Of a stretch of 64,000 nt of DNA, positions 36,495-47,629 are shown one piece after another. Position 1 is the stretch's first letter. Each line of letters begins with the position of its first letter. The position numbers and the translations under genes were made by a program. Origin of the DNA: Mimachlamys varia (taxonomy: Eukaryota > Mollusca > Bivalvia > Pectinida > Pectinidae); NCBI GenBank assembly GCA_947623455.1, contig OX392543.1, forward strand, positions 13,204,757-13,268,756, read 5' to 3'. Below the pieces are notes generated by a model. The model searched no databases. It had not been told where the DNA came from and saw only the letters and a list, made by a program, of their open reading frames with translations.

Positions 36495-36590
36495 AACTCA
36501 TTTACCCCTGAAATTCCATAACGAACTAGATACACTGTATATAACTTTTTAATTGGATTGGTAAATTATTTCTGAAAAGAGGTTCAAAGC
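36495..36590 (+). mobile_element. TTAA-type palindromic MITE, copy 4 (half preserved)
   Basis: AACTCATTTACCCCTGAAAT and CCATAACGAACTA match the left half of the family. The right half (from about 36540) has diverged and no TTAA terminus is left. It is the weakest of the seven copies. Confidence 0.5.
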
Positions 36591-36603
36591 TAGTATATAG
36601 GGT

Positions 36604-36743
36604 CCCATGATCATGAAACAATCCTAAGTCTATATTTGTCTGAAGGTTTGACTTAGCCAATCACGGTTAACTTTACAAAAAGTAACGTCATACCTGATTG
36701 GCTAAGTACAAACTTAAGTCTAAGATTGTTTCATGATCTTGGG
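36604..36743. mobile_element. 140-bp foldback element with about 55-bp arms
   Basis: The left arm begins CCCATGATCATGAAACAATC and the right arm, read inward on the other strand, begins CCCAAGATCATGAAACAATC. Both arms then share TAAGTCT and, further in, CTTAGCCAATCA. The loop is short (GGTTAACTTTACAAAAAGTA). The near-perfect arms would form a long hairpin in RNA. No target duplication is clear. Confidence 0.8.
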
Positions 36744-37649
36744 GCAAGGCCTCCTTAAGAATGTTTTAAAAACTTGTGTCACAATAAAATAAGTTTGAAT
36801 AAAAATGAACTTGCAAGATTTTCATGGAATGAAAAAAATTATAAAGATGGAATAAAAAATAATCAACAACATCCATCAGGGTGTAACTAAAACAGGCTAC
36901 AAGAGGAGTAAAACGTGGGCAGATGGTAGTGGTGGGGGGCGGGGGGGGGGGGCAAGCAGGCAGGGGACATGGAAGGGGGGGGGGGAGGGGTTACAGGGTA
37001 CAGGGTCCCATAATTGCGATTGGGGTACTTTCCTCGTTTAGACAGGTGTGAAGTGAACAAGTTGTGTATATTTATTTATCCAGGTTTTGTTTTAGAGTAA
37101 AAATTTGCGGCACATTCTGTAACAGCTGCAACACAACAATTTTACTGCTTCAACCTTTAAAACAAATTGTGTGAATGAGGTTTCTGGAGAGCTCCTTATT
37201 AAATTTCGTGCATAACATTCTAGAGGGCAAATATAATGGTACTGCATTTTATAATACGTCAATCGCCTGACACTCAAGTACAGCTCACCATTGTTTTGTT
37301 TACGTGCAGTATCGAGTATTGCGCATATAGAGAAAGATACGCTATCTCCAGTTGTCTTTTGAGAAATTTTAAAAAGAATTGGGAAATACATCTGACCTGA
37401 GAGTGATTCTTTGTTAGAATAAACAACTATGGGTAATGAAAAATACTTTGAGTGAAATGAAGTGGAAATCATGGGTGAAAGGAAGTATATCTTCTGAACA
37501 AGGCTCGGTGCAGGAGAGCTTCTCATGTGTGAGCAGTGTCAGAATACGTTTAGATTTGGGGTGATTTGGGGTCAGTTCATGTTGTTTAGGAGAAGATTTG
37601 GTTTAGTACACTACAGGAACAGCAATATTAAACAAAAATCTTAAGGGAG
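36744..37649. other. Unique sequence with G-runs
   Basis: G-runs occupy 36938-36952 and 36975-36986. The minus strand has a 144-codon frame at 37092-37526, which I do not accept as a gene (see rejected items). Confidence 0.45.
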
Positions 37650-37862
37650 AAATCCTAACCTAGGTGTGACAGAGAAATCTTACCCTAGGTGTGACAGAGA
37701 AATCTTACCCTAGTTGTGACGGAGAAATCCTAACCTAGGTGTGACAGAGAAATCTTACCCTAGGTGTGACAGAGAAATCTTACCCTATGTGTGACAGAGA
37801 AATCTTACCCTAGTTGTGACAGAGAAATCTTACCCTAGGACTGTGACAGAGAAATTATACCT
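37650..37862. repeat. 25-bp minisatellite, eight to nine copies
   Basis: The unit is TAGGTGTGACAGAGAAATCT plus TACCC (25 bp), starting at 37661, 37686 and so on. A TTACCC/CTAACC variant alternates at first. It decays at the right edge into AATTATACC. Confidence 0.9.
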
Positions 37863-40800
37863 TAAATGTTGCAGTAAAACCTTCAGAACAGGTAAAACAA
37901 GAGACATACATACCAGATAAACAATACATATCAAACATAAATATTGTAGTTTTGATTTATTAGCGGTAAAGGTATAATACATGGATATCCAAAATTATAT
38001 AAAAACATATTGATTACTGGGAACTTTTTTAATTGGAACAGTTTCAAAAAATGTTGTTAGAAGGTGAAATTATTTTTAAAAGTTTATATAATGTACCTGA
38101 AACTGTTGCCCTATGATATTCTGTACCAGCTAGTAGTTAGGCCTCTTAATCATGAAAGTTCTTTACTTCTTGTTAATTCTCAGAAACAGGTTTATCTCAA
38201 GGGCTACATTTCCTAACATGTTTAAAGAATTACTGAAGTATTAGTGAATTCATGTTTGGAAAGAGCTCTCACTTGAAACAGAGGTTGAAATCTGCAGATC
38301 AGACTTATGAAGAAGAAATATGAACTTCATGCAGATTTGTAATGAAGGATATTACTGTTACTTGATAAAGTTATGAAATATGCGGGTTTATCACTGGGTC
38401 ATCTTTACCTGTCAGTAAAGGGAGGAGGTCAGATACCCGAGTTATTCCGGGTCACCATGACGATTACATACCTATATCAGGTGTGGAAATGGATACCTAC
38501 GTCTTAACAAACAGAATATGTCAATAATGATCATATTTAATATTTGAGAAAGATGGTCCAACACCGTACCTACACAAGCTCGATTTTGGTTGCACGATCT
38601 TATGTAAATTGAAAAATACCTGAGATGTTTTTACCTATTAAAGCACATGAGACGTTTAGCGTGGGGTCCTTTATAAGCTTTAAGTGAAACAGCATGTTCA
38701 CAAAATAAAGTTTTTGTGTAACATATACAGAATAAATTCAAGACGTTATATGTTAGAAAAATTCCAAACAATTGTATACCCTTCAGATACGTGTGGTTAT
38801 TAAACCGCAGATAATTTCAAATACTTGAAATGTAACTTTATTTAGGGTTGAATTAGAGGAATATGATTCCATAGTAATTATGAATATAAAGCTTGAGTAC
38901 AGCGGCGAATCTATTCTGATAATAAACACATTCTTTATGAGATTTTCTGATCACCAACTTGTCGAATTTTCTTGTAAAAGTGAGATGGTTTTTAAACAAT
39001 TTAATGTCAGATAAGATTTTTTTTTTTCAAGATTTCAGACTTGGCCATACTGTTATTTTGTAAAAGGTCTGCAGTATGGTTCAGAATAACATGATATGTA
39101 CGGTTTAAGATAATACTTTGATTAGTAATTTACACTGAAGAAGTTTAGTTTTATACCTGTTTCTGAATTAAACAGCTAAGTTCAGTTCAGATTTGCTACA
39201 CATATCTCTAAAACACAAGAAGACTTCCAAGTATCGATGATCATGAGTTCCTGAAGTAGAGGCGCCAGTTTACATGTATTTGTTTTAACTATTTTATTTC
39301 TGCTGCTGCTAGACCTGGTAACAGGTAATTATCTTTATATTTAAAACGTTTTTATCAAGATGAAAGACAATGGTAATTAACAAGCCATCAGAAACTGTTG
39401 AGTTGTTGGCTTCAGCAGTTCATAAAAAGGATTACCTTACAAGCATCTCAGACACTCAGCTGATCATGATAACATCCTGATCAGGTGCAGTGAAACGTTT
39501 TTACTTCCTGTTGTTAAGCATTGTAGGAAAGTGCGTTTTCTAAAATAGATTGCTGGTTGTTAGGTTAAGTTGAACTCTGTTTTTGCTACAAGTTGTGATG
39601 ATAATCTTGAATTACTTTTGAAGGTTAAAACATAGAAATCTTCAGTAGCACAAGAACACTGATTTGATTTACCTGTCAAAAAATATTTTCAAAAAGTAAA
39701 CTTCTAAGAAATGTTTCTTTGAAATGATAATGTAGTTGATTTGCTTGACAGAATAAGGCCTCCTGTCTAAAATAACACACACAGGCATTTCTTAATAACA
39801 AATTTAAGGTTTCTGGTTATTTAAAATTTTAGGTTGGTAACAGTTGTCCTAGCTAAACAGCTGACTCTGGACAGCCTGGTACCGCTGATAACTACACAGT
39901 ATAAGGCTAATAGCAGAAATTCTATGAGTGTAGGGATGATTTAAAATTACACAGTATATTGATTTTATTTTTGGTAATTAATCTTAATACCAACTAATTG
40001 GCCCTCGGAGGATGGTTTGAAGTTATTTGTAGTGTAAATTAGAATTGATTATAATGTAGTCGTCGTAATTGACTTAGAATAACCCTTAATTAATCTTGTA
40101 CTTTTGCAGTTAAAATCTTTTCCTGTTAAGTTCACTTTTGGTAGGTGCGAACTCTTCAATTATTGGAGGAGTGTTTAGTCTGAAATATTTACCTTGACAT
40201 TGGTTACAATACACCCACAGCTCCCAGATACTACACTCTTGGTGTGAACTCTTCTGTTTTTGGAGGTGGGTTTGTCTCAATCTGTTACACTTTAACAAGT
40301 GGTAATTTTGTTGATTAAAACACTAACCCATGATCGGGTTGATCAAGAAGAAGGAGGAAGTCTTGTTGTGCACTTCATTCTGAGAACATTTTAATTAAAG
40401 TAGATAATGGATCTAATGGCCAGGGTTGAGATAGTTTTAGAATATAAATATATCTTTGAAGAGCAAATAGGAAAATTAAATTATAATCCCCCATTTGAGG
40501 TAGATTCATTGAACTTGATCAATAGATTATTTCTTACACATGTACAACCGTGAGGACATTATTGCTGTCAGGCAGGAAATGTTCCTAGTTGATAATAATC
40601 TTTCCTGAAAGTTCAGGAAATTATTTAGATATGCTTTCTGTATCTAAATAAGAGGCAATTGATGTGCCCCTCCTCCCTCCCTCCTCCCCCCTCCTAACTT
40701 GTGGAAAAGGATTTTCTTTTGTACTTTTCCCCTTTATCAGACTTCGTAAAGAAGAGTAAACGTGATCTGCTCCTCGTTTTGCAATATTTTGGACTTATTA

Positions 40801-40906
40801 TAAATGTACATCTTTTTTTTCTTCTCTACTTTTGTTGGTTTGATGTTGTTAAGCCTAGTGCGTGCAAACATGATTAAATATTGCTTGACTAGCTAGTTTA
40901 ATTATT
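37863..40906. other. 3 kb of unique AT-rich sequence
   Basis: No gene is supported. The pair CGAACTCTTCAATTATTGGA (about 40147) and TGAACTCTTCTGTTTTTGGA (about 40244) marks an old 97-bp duplication. A pyrimidine-rich C-tract lies at 40664-40700. Confidence 0.5.
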
Positions 40907-41048
40907 TGCCTGGTACTGACCATAGGTCAGTGGTTATGGTCAGTGGTTTTTCTCTGAGTATACTCCAGCTTTCCTTCACCTCCAAAACCTGGCACGTCCT
41001 TAAATGACCCTGGCTGTTAATAAGACGTAAAACGAAATAAACCAAACA
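40907..41048 (+). mobile_element. SINE family A, 5'-truncated, plus strand
   Basis: It contains the body and tail only: GCCTGGTACTGACCATAGGT, an internal duplication of GGTCAGTGGTT, the ACGTCCTTAAATGACCCTGG block and an AAATAAACCAAAC tail. The tRNA-like head is absent, as expected of 5'-truncated retrotransposed copies. Confidence 0.8.
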
Positions 41049-41884
41049 ATTATTAACAAGCATACGTGATTATATTTATCAAGGCAATTGATGCTAAGTA
41101 TCATTAAATTATTATGTATATGGAATTAGAATATTTCCTGAGATGAATATGGCATAAAAGCTACAATTTTCATATACATTGTAGTTCCTACATACAAATG
41201 TCCTCAAACTTAGAAGCGGTTATAAAAATAGTCGTTATATTTGCATTAGGAATAATATTTATACCAAAAATATAGGTCATATATCAAAAGTCAAGAAAAA
41301 TATCAAGATCAAAAGCAGAGATGTAAACATTGAAATCAGTTATAATGTAATATTTTGGGTATATATATTATGTACAAATATAATGAAGTCAGTAATATAG
41401 ATGTGTTGGTCGTTTACATTTTAAAAATTTAAGATTCGGGAATGTTGTTTACATTTGTAATTTTTGGCTTTTATCCAAACGGAGCAGTGAAATTAGTTTT
41501 TGTCCTGGACTTTGTTAGAGCAAGCTGTGTCAACCACAGACTGTTTCATTCATATACCTGTCATTTTTTGCATTTACCATAAATATATATATATGTATAT
41601 ACAGGTGAATTTATTCAAGATTGTGCCTCACCTGTGCTCACCTGAATCTTTGCCAATCTGCCTCCCGGAGTGTAATATATATGATTAAGAAGTATATTTC
41701 CTGCCTTATTAACCATGAAGTTCGTACAACTCTCAGTTTTCATAACCCTGCTCTGTGTAGTTTTATCAGCTTTACACCAGTGGTTAAGGTGTCCGAAATT
41801 CTGTTGCCACTGAGCCTTCCACCACAGTTTGGAGACCGACATATGAGGCATCACCACTAGGTACATGCAAGGGGGGGGGTGTGT
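41049..41884. other. Unique sequence with AT and GT tracts
   Basis: Short TA runs lie near 41358 and 41581, and a G-run followed by a GT run at 41871-41893. No gene is supported. Confidence 0.4.
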
Positions 41885-42098
41885 GTGTGTGTGCAGTGGA
41901 TGGCGCACTTGCCTTTCACCAAGGTGGTAGGGGTTCAATTCACCAACCGGATGTGAAAAGGTATGGGGTCATCACCTGCCTCCATGGCCATGTGGGTTTT
42001 CTCTGGGTACTCCGGTTTCTTCCCACAATAAGACCTCTTGCGAGAGAGATTAGTATAAGTTGGATAACTTGTTTCATAATTGTTGTAAAATAAAAAAA
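41885..42098 (+). mobile_element. tRNA-derived SINE, family B, plus strand, full length
   Basis: The head GTGCAGTGGATGGCGCACTT and box B AGGGGTTCAATTCAC are followed by AAAAGGTATGGGGTCATCAC, then TTTCTCTGGGTACTCCGGTT and TCTTCCCACAATAA, and the tail AAGTTGGATAACTTGTTTCA, ATAATTGTTGTAAAATAAA. It is a sister of the element at 8518-8790 in the opposite orientation. Confidence 0.85.
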
Positions 42099-43372
42099 AG
42101 TTGAAACTCGCCCACAAATCTTTTAATATAACAAAGTTTTAGCAACTAAAAGAAAAACCACAGATAATGGCTGCGAAAAGCAAACTATCAGTCATTAAAC
42201 AGAAAGCAGTATTTCAATATTCATATTTGACTTTTAGATCTTTTGACACGATTTAAGCAAATTACAAGAAATTTGGTTTGAGTACAAAATATGTGATTGA
42301 GCACGAAAACCTATTCATGCACGGCTGTATTCAAGGTGTTTTGGTTTCAGTATGTATACGTAGATTGCTTTTGGATTAGAATGTACCTCATGATCATGAT
42401 TTTATATGTAAACTGTGTCTATCGGGAGAAGAGTAAAACACTTGTTTATAACGAATCTCGGGGGAGCAAGGAAATGAGTGCGTTATAGGCTTAGTTCGTT
42501 TCATGCGAATAACATACAAATGATAGTGCGCTTGGCAGGGAAAGAAAAACAGTATGTTATAGGCATGTATTTGTTTTAAGCATGTTCATTATAAACTTGT
42601 ACGTTTACTGTATTTGCAAGGTCAAGGTCATTATGTAACAATACTGACCAATCACGGATGGCTTCAGAAATATGACACTTGGACAAGATGGTGAGACCTT
42701 TAAGATATGCCTTTGACAGATTATTGAGTTTACGAACAAATGGTGATATGTCGATTAGTAGATCTGAACTACTCTCCCTAAAATACACACATTGTTTAAT
42801 AGTGGGACATCATAAAATGGTGGTATGAGTCAAAGAAGTAATATAAACGGTAGTTTTCCAAATAACACCGGATCCTTACAAATGGATATCTGTCAGATGA
42901 GAATTACTTAAAATAAAATGATGGTATATATACTTACACAGAATATACCTTACATCCAATAAATGACTGATGAGGAAGGAATTAAAATATGTGTAAGTAC
43001 TGTATATAGTCTGTACAATCTTAACAGTACACAATCGGCAATGTATTGTGTGGGAAATGACACCTTAGAGGTTTATTTACTGTACAGACAGACATTTACA
43101 TCTTGTACCACAGCCTAGACAAAGGGAATCAATACATGTATGTAGCTTTGAAGTTTCTGCTAATCTTGAAATTAGCGAAAATGATATTCATTTCAAAGTG
43201 ACAAATCACATTAAGCTTACAATTTATAAGGCCCTGAAGTAGAGTAGGTCCCTGCATGGTGTATATATAAATATATATGGTATATGTTCATGACTGATGT
43301 TGTAAATGACATAGCAAAATAACTAATGTATTAAACCAATTGAGAACCCCACTCTTATAAGGATCACCTGTA
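42099..43372. other. Unique sequence
   Basis: No gene or repeat was recognised apart from short AT runs. Confidence 0.4.
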
Positions 43373-44204
43373 GTATTATATTACATACCGTAGCAAACTT
43401 AAAGTGCGTTCCCCACCCATACAAGTATTATATTACATACCGTAGCAAACTTAAAGTGCGTTCCCCACCCATACAAGTATTATATTACATACCGTAGCAA
43501 ACTTAAAGTGCGTTCCCCACCCATACAAGTATTATATTACATACCGTAGCAAACTTAAAGTGAGTTTCCCTCCCATACAAGTATTATATTACATACCGTA
43601 GCAAACTTAAAGTGCGTTCCCCACCCATACAAGTATTATATTACATACCGTAGCAAACTTAAAGTGCGTTCCCCACCCATACAAGTATTATATTACATAC
43701 CGTAGCAAACTTAAAGTGAGTTTCCCTCCCATACAAGTATTATATTACATACCGTAGCAAACTTAAAGTGCGTTCCCCACCCATACAAGTATTATATTAC
43801 ATACCGTAGCAAACTTAAAGTGCGTTCCCCACCCATACAAGTATTATATTACATACCGTAGCAAACTTAAAGTGCGTTCCCCACCCATACAAGTATTATA
43901 TTACATACCGTAGCAAACTTAAAGTGCGTTCCCCACCCATACAAGTATTATATTACATACCGTAGCAAACTTAAAGTGCGTTCCCCACCCATACAAGTAT
44001 TATATTACATACCGTAGCAAACTTAAAGTGCGTTCCCCACCCATACAAGTATTATATTACATACCGTAGCAAACTTAAAGTGAGTTTCCCTCCCATACAA
44101 GTATTATATTACATACCGTAGCAAACTTAAAGTGAGTTCCCCACCCATACAAGTATTATATTACATACCGTAGCAAACTTAAAGTGAGTTCCCCACCCAT
44201 ACAA
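43373..44204. repeat. 52-bp minisatellite, exactly 16 copies, nearly identical
   Basis: The unit GTATTATATTACATACCGTA, GCAAACTTAAAGTGCGTTCC, CCACCCATACAA spans exactly 52 bp, and 832 bp divides into 16 units. Three variants occur: A (GCGTTCCCCACCC), B (GAGTTTCCCTCCC) and C (GAGTTCCCCACCC), in the order AAABAABAAAAAABCC. Outside that segment copies appear identical, implying recent expansion. No frame runs through because 52 is not a multiple of three. Confidence 0.97.
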
Positions 44205-46023
44205 GTATCAGCTGTACCTTTTCTGGTCTGAATGTCTTGTACATTCACCAAAAGCTTCTGACTTGCTTGAAAAAATTGTTAATTAAAGGCAATTTACTGA
44301 GAATTATGGAAGATTCTGCTAACAGCTCCATACAATTATACAGTGTGTTTTTTATGTTGTTTAAGGTTTGGTGTATTTATGGACAGAAAATGACTTTCTG
44401 ACCTTTTGAAATGCTGTGTTGAATGATCAGGTTTTCACAGGACAGGATTTTAAACATGTGATTCACTAATTTAACAGTATATAAAACACTTTGATATAAA
44501 ATTGGAATTTAATTTCTTTTCTTTCTGATAAAATATTTGTTTGGTTGGAGCTGTGGTGCAGCTGTATTTTGTTATAACAATTCTTGTATTTATTTTGGAT
44601 GAATTGTTGTCTCGTAATTTAAGATTGTTTACTTGATGTCTATGGTTTGAATATTACAGCAATTTGCTACAAAATTAGCAAAAATTTCGGGAGGAAATTT
44701 TTTCTGGAAAGTTCTACTGGAAGGAGAATATAGTAATCATGAACGAGATGGGAAGGGAATGTTTCATACTGCAAATAGCTGCTCGAATTAATTACAGAAA
44801 TGACATTGTGTATGGGATGTTTGTCCCCGGCCATTAATCACATGCACATTCAGGCTAATTTTAGCAGTTGGTAACAATGATGAACATGGACAACGAGATT
44901 AATTTTTTTGTGGAGTGGTAATGAAAATTTAGTATTGGACCACAGAGAAAACTGCATAATTTATAACGTAGTGTTGACAAAAGCGGGCGGAACTGATGCA
45001 GTCTCATTATGAGAGAATCTCTTGCTCCAGCGATTCTCGGACAATCAGATTGGTAACCAATGTACCATTTGAGCCATATAATACGAGTCGAACAACGGTT
45101 CATTGACAATTTTTATCTGCGGCTTGCGAGCACACCGGAGTGAGAAAATTAGGGTGGTGTACCATGGTCTGTTGAAGCATTGTACATTGAGCATGGACAA
45201 TAAAATTGACTCCCTCAGAAGCCTGGTTACAAGGGTCTCAAGCAGATTGCTTATAATCATAATTGATTTTAATGGTCTGTCAATTACTGAAGAGGGCCAC
45301 GCTGGGTAACGTTTTTGTCGAAATTGTCAGGAAGAAAATTGACCTGTCTGTTTGGAGTAATTGGAAGCTGATCATGAAATCATCCTTAAATTGTTATATA
45401 CAAAAGATTGCTCTAACGTGTTTTGAGGTTTATGTCTTTTGAAATGTCATAAATGATTTGTGATTTAGTCAAATTGGGGTACAGATCATTCGGATGAATT
45501 TCAGGGCTTTAACATAGCGGTAATTTCAAGTAAAACTGTCTGCATGGTTGGTGTACAAAGCCATTTGCTATTCCCTGTATATTATGAAGGGGAAATCAGA
45601 TTGAAGCTGTTATCTTACAAGCATCTAGACAACACTGTTGTATTATTCAAACATCTGATAGACATTGATATTACTATGGTAACTTAGGACGTTGTGTCCT
45701 CACCTTTACGCTCCAATGTAATGTCCAGTAATATTGGCTGTACTAAGTTGACCGAATGTCCAGTGAGACAAAGTAGCCAGAAGCATCTTCTACAGTTGAC
45801 CACTTAAGTATGATATATAATAAGTATAAGTGACAATCAATCACGTTAGACAGGTGTGAATTCCTGAACACACCTGTACATTTAGATAAGGCCATCAGCA
45901 GTAGTGTCAATATCCTACTGTGTAGAGGAGTGCTCTTAAGTGAACTCAGTATACAAATGTAGTATACAATGTACTTAGGTAATGTTCCTTATTGTAAACT
46001 TTATAATACACACCTACAATATA
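44205..46023. other. Unique sequence with possible conserved non-coding segment
   Basis: 44640-45130 is free of repeats, has several TAAT/ATTA cores (for example CGAATTAATTACAG and CCATTAATCACATG) and a mixed composition unlike the drifting AT-rich flanks. A CAGGTG hairpin (ACAGGTGTG against CACACCTGT) lies at 45850-45877. No protein family is recognisable in the 60-80 codon frames. Confidence 0.45.
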
Positions 46024-46282
46024 TCTTTAAGGAAGCTTCTATTAGAAGTAAGCTTTTAATTGCAGAATTTGTGAATAATGTAACAATTAACTTCAGCAAA
46101 CTCTTACATTGTATACTTTAGTGAGTGTCTAGTAGAAACAAGCCTCTAATAGTGGACATTATATGTTACAACAATAGTGAGCTCTTACATTGTATAATTT
46201 AGTGAGCTTCTAGTAGAACTAAGCCTCTAATAGTGGACATTGTATGTAACAATTAACTTTGGTAAGCTCTTAAATTGTGTAC
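46024..46282. repeat. Degenerate 80-90-bp tandem repeat, three copies
   Basis: Copies span 46024-46115, 46116-46196 and 46197-46282 and share TTTAGTGAGCTTCTAGTAGA, AGCCTCTAATAGTGGACATT and AGCTCTTACATTGTATA segments. The first copy is the most diverged. Confidence 0.75.
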
Positions 46283-46408
46283 GTAAGCATTACAATGTCA
46301 ATGCTGAGAAAAGATTTTTCCCTGTATATATTTCTCGTCATTTTTTTGGTTGAAATATAGTGTTAAGCTGGGAGAGTTTCCGGTTTTCTGGAAACTGAAA
46401 ATAAAAGG

Positions 46409-46508
46409 ATAACTCATTCACCCCAGAAATTTCATGATGGACTATAAGTATCAGCTAGATTCTTTGAATTGGAAAAATTTAAATGTTTCTTCAGTGTGAA
46501 TGAGTCAA
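46409..46508 (+). mobile_element. TTAA-type palindromic MITE, copy 5
   Basis: TAACTCATTCACCCCAGAAA at the left, TTCATGATGGACTATAAGTA next, TTTGAATTGGAAAAATTTAA in the centre, and GTGTGAATGAGTCAACC at the right. It carries a short insertion in the centre and is about 100 bp long. The TTAA ends are mutated. Confidence 0.7.
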
Positions 46509-47603
46509 CCAAGTTTCAGGGAATATGAATACGACGTACGTGTGAGAGTGAATTTTCAAAATTCAGTTGTTACGTAGGAGATGTAAATCCCTTGTAATTC
46601 TAAGTAATCTATCGTAGAGGTGATGTTGGTCCATTATCAGAACACTGATGCATTGAAAGTGATATTTAAATGTGAATCGTAATCCCATTTTAGACATCCT
46701 CTCACTTACGGGGATTCCTTACGTTAAAAAAGATAACAAAGAAAAACATTTTAGTATTATGAATGGCACATACATAACAATGGAGAAACATTTTAAAAAT
46801 ATATATTTATAGTATGTAAAATGTAAAGGTTGGGGAATAATTTTGGCTTCTTAACAAAAAACCCAGGTAGTAATATATATATACACACCTGTGTGAGGTA
46901 TATGCAGGTGAAAAAGGTATCGAAAACCTCATTGTTAGGTCGTTACATCAGATTAACAACCCCGCCTCTAGTAATCAAAATTTCCTTCTTTCTCTCTGCA
47001 AATTTCTAGTGAACATTTTAGAATCCATGCAGTTTGAAAAATTTACGAAAATTTTCGTATTGCCTTATTAAAAATAGATCAGGGGATGCTTAAAAATAAA
47101 TCTGAATGCTGTTTCTTGTCAATTACTGTTGTGTTTAGTGATAAATATTTGTGGATATTCGTCTTGTATTTCTTAATGTAATATATATATTACCTGCCTC
47201 CAGAAATCACAGTTAACGTGACAGGTCAAGGTCAACAATGCTATAAATAGAGTAGGGGTGTTGTACTGTCATTGTATGGTGCTCCGTACGCGTGACCTCA
47301 GTAAACAGCAGATTCTAATTATAATATGTTTATAACTTCTCTATGACGATGATAAAATAAAAAGAAAATATCAGATATCATCAAGTGCAAATAAATATTT
47401 GATGTCCATAATATTTCTTTTTTAAAATTCAAAATTAAGGTCAAAATCAGGCTCCATACTTAATCTTTAATTAGTTAAGATGTTGACAAGTTTTTCATTT
47501 ATACGAAATTTGAAACTGATTTCATATAATAATAATAATAATAATAATATATAAAAACATGTTTTTTTAAGCTTTTCTTTAACAACTTTTTGTATAAAAT
47601 ATG
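46509..47603. other. Unique sequence with an AAT microsatellite
   Basis: An (AAT)n run lies at 47527-47550. No gene was recognised. Confidence 0.45.
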
Positions 47604-47629
47604 TTTTTTTTTTGTCTTTTCAGGTAAGT
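47604..47629 (+). promoter_or_regulatory. Possible recursive splice site (acceptor fused to donor)
   Basis: A run of ten T with GTCTTTTCAG follows directly into GTAAGT (cut between 47623 and 47624). A strong polypyrimidine tract, CAG and a perfect metazoan donor with no exon between them match the ratchet-point pattern of recursive splicing known from long introns. It could also be an ordinary acceptor: the frame starting at 47626 is open for 30 codons (to TGA at 47716-47718). The motif is directly visible, and its use is inferred. Confidence 0.45.

Noticed and set aside
37092..37526. 144-codon minus-strand frame
   Set aside because: It is not repetitive, but it is Ser/Phe/Tyr/Cys-rich without a recognisable domain. 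At about 60% A+T roughly one such frame is expected by chance in 64 kb of double strand.
43373..44204. CRISPR-like regular array
   Set aside because: Units are contiguous 52-bp repeats with no unique spacers, in a eukaryotic context. It is an ordinary minisatellite.
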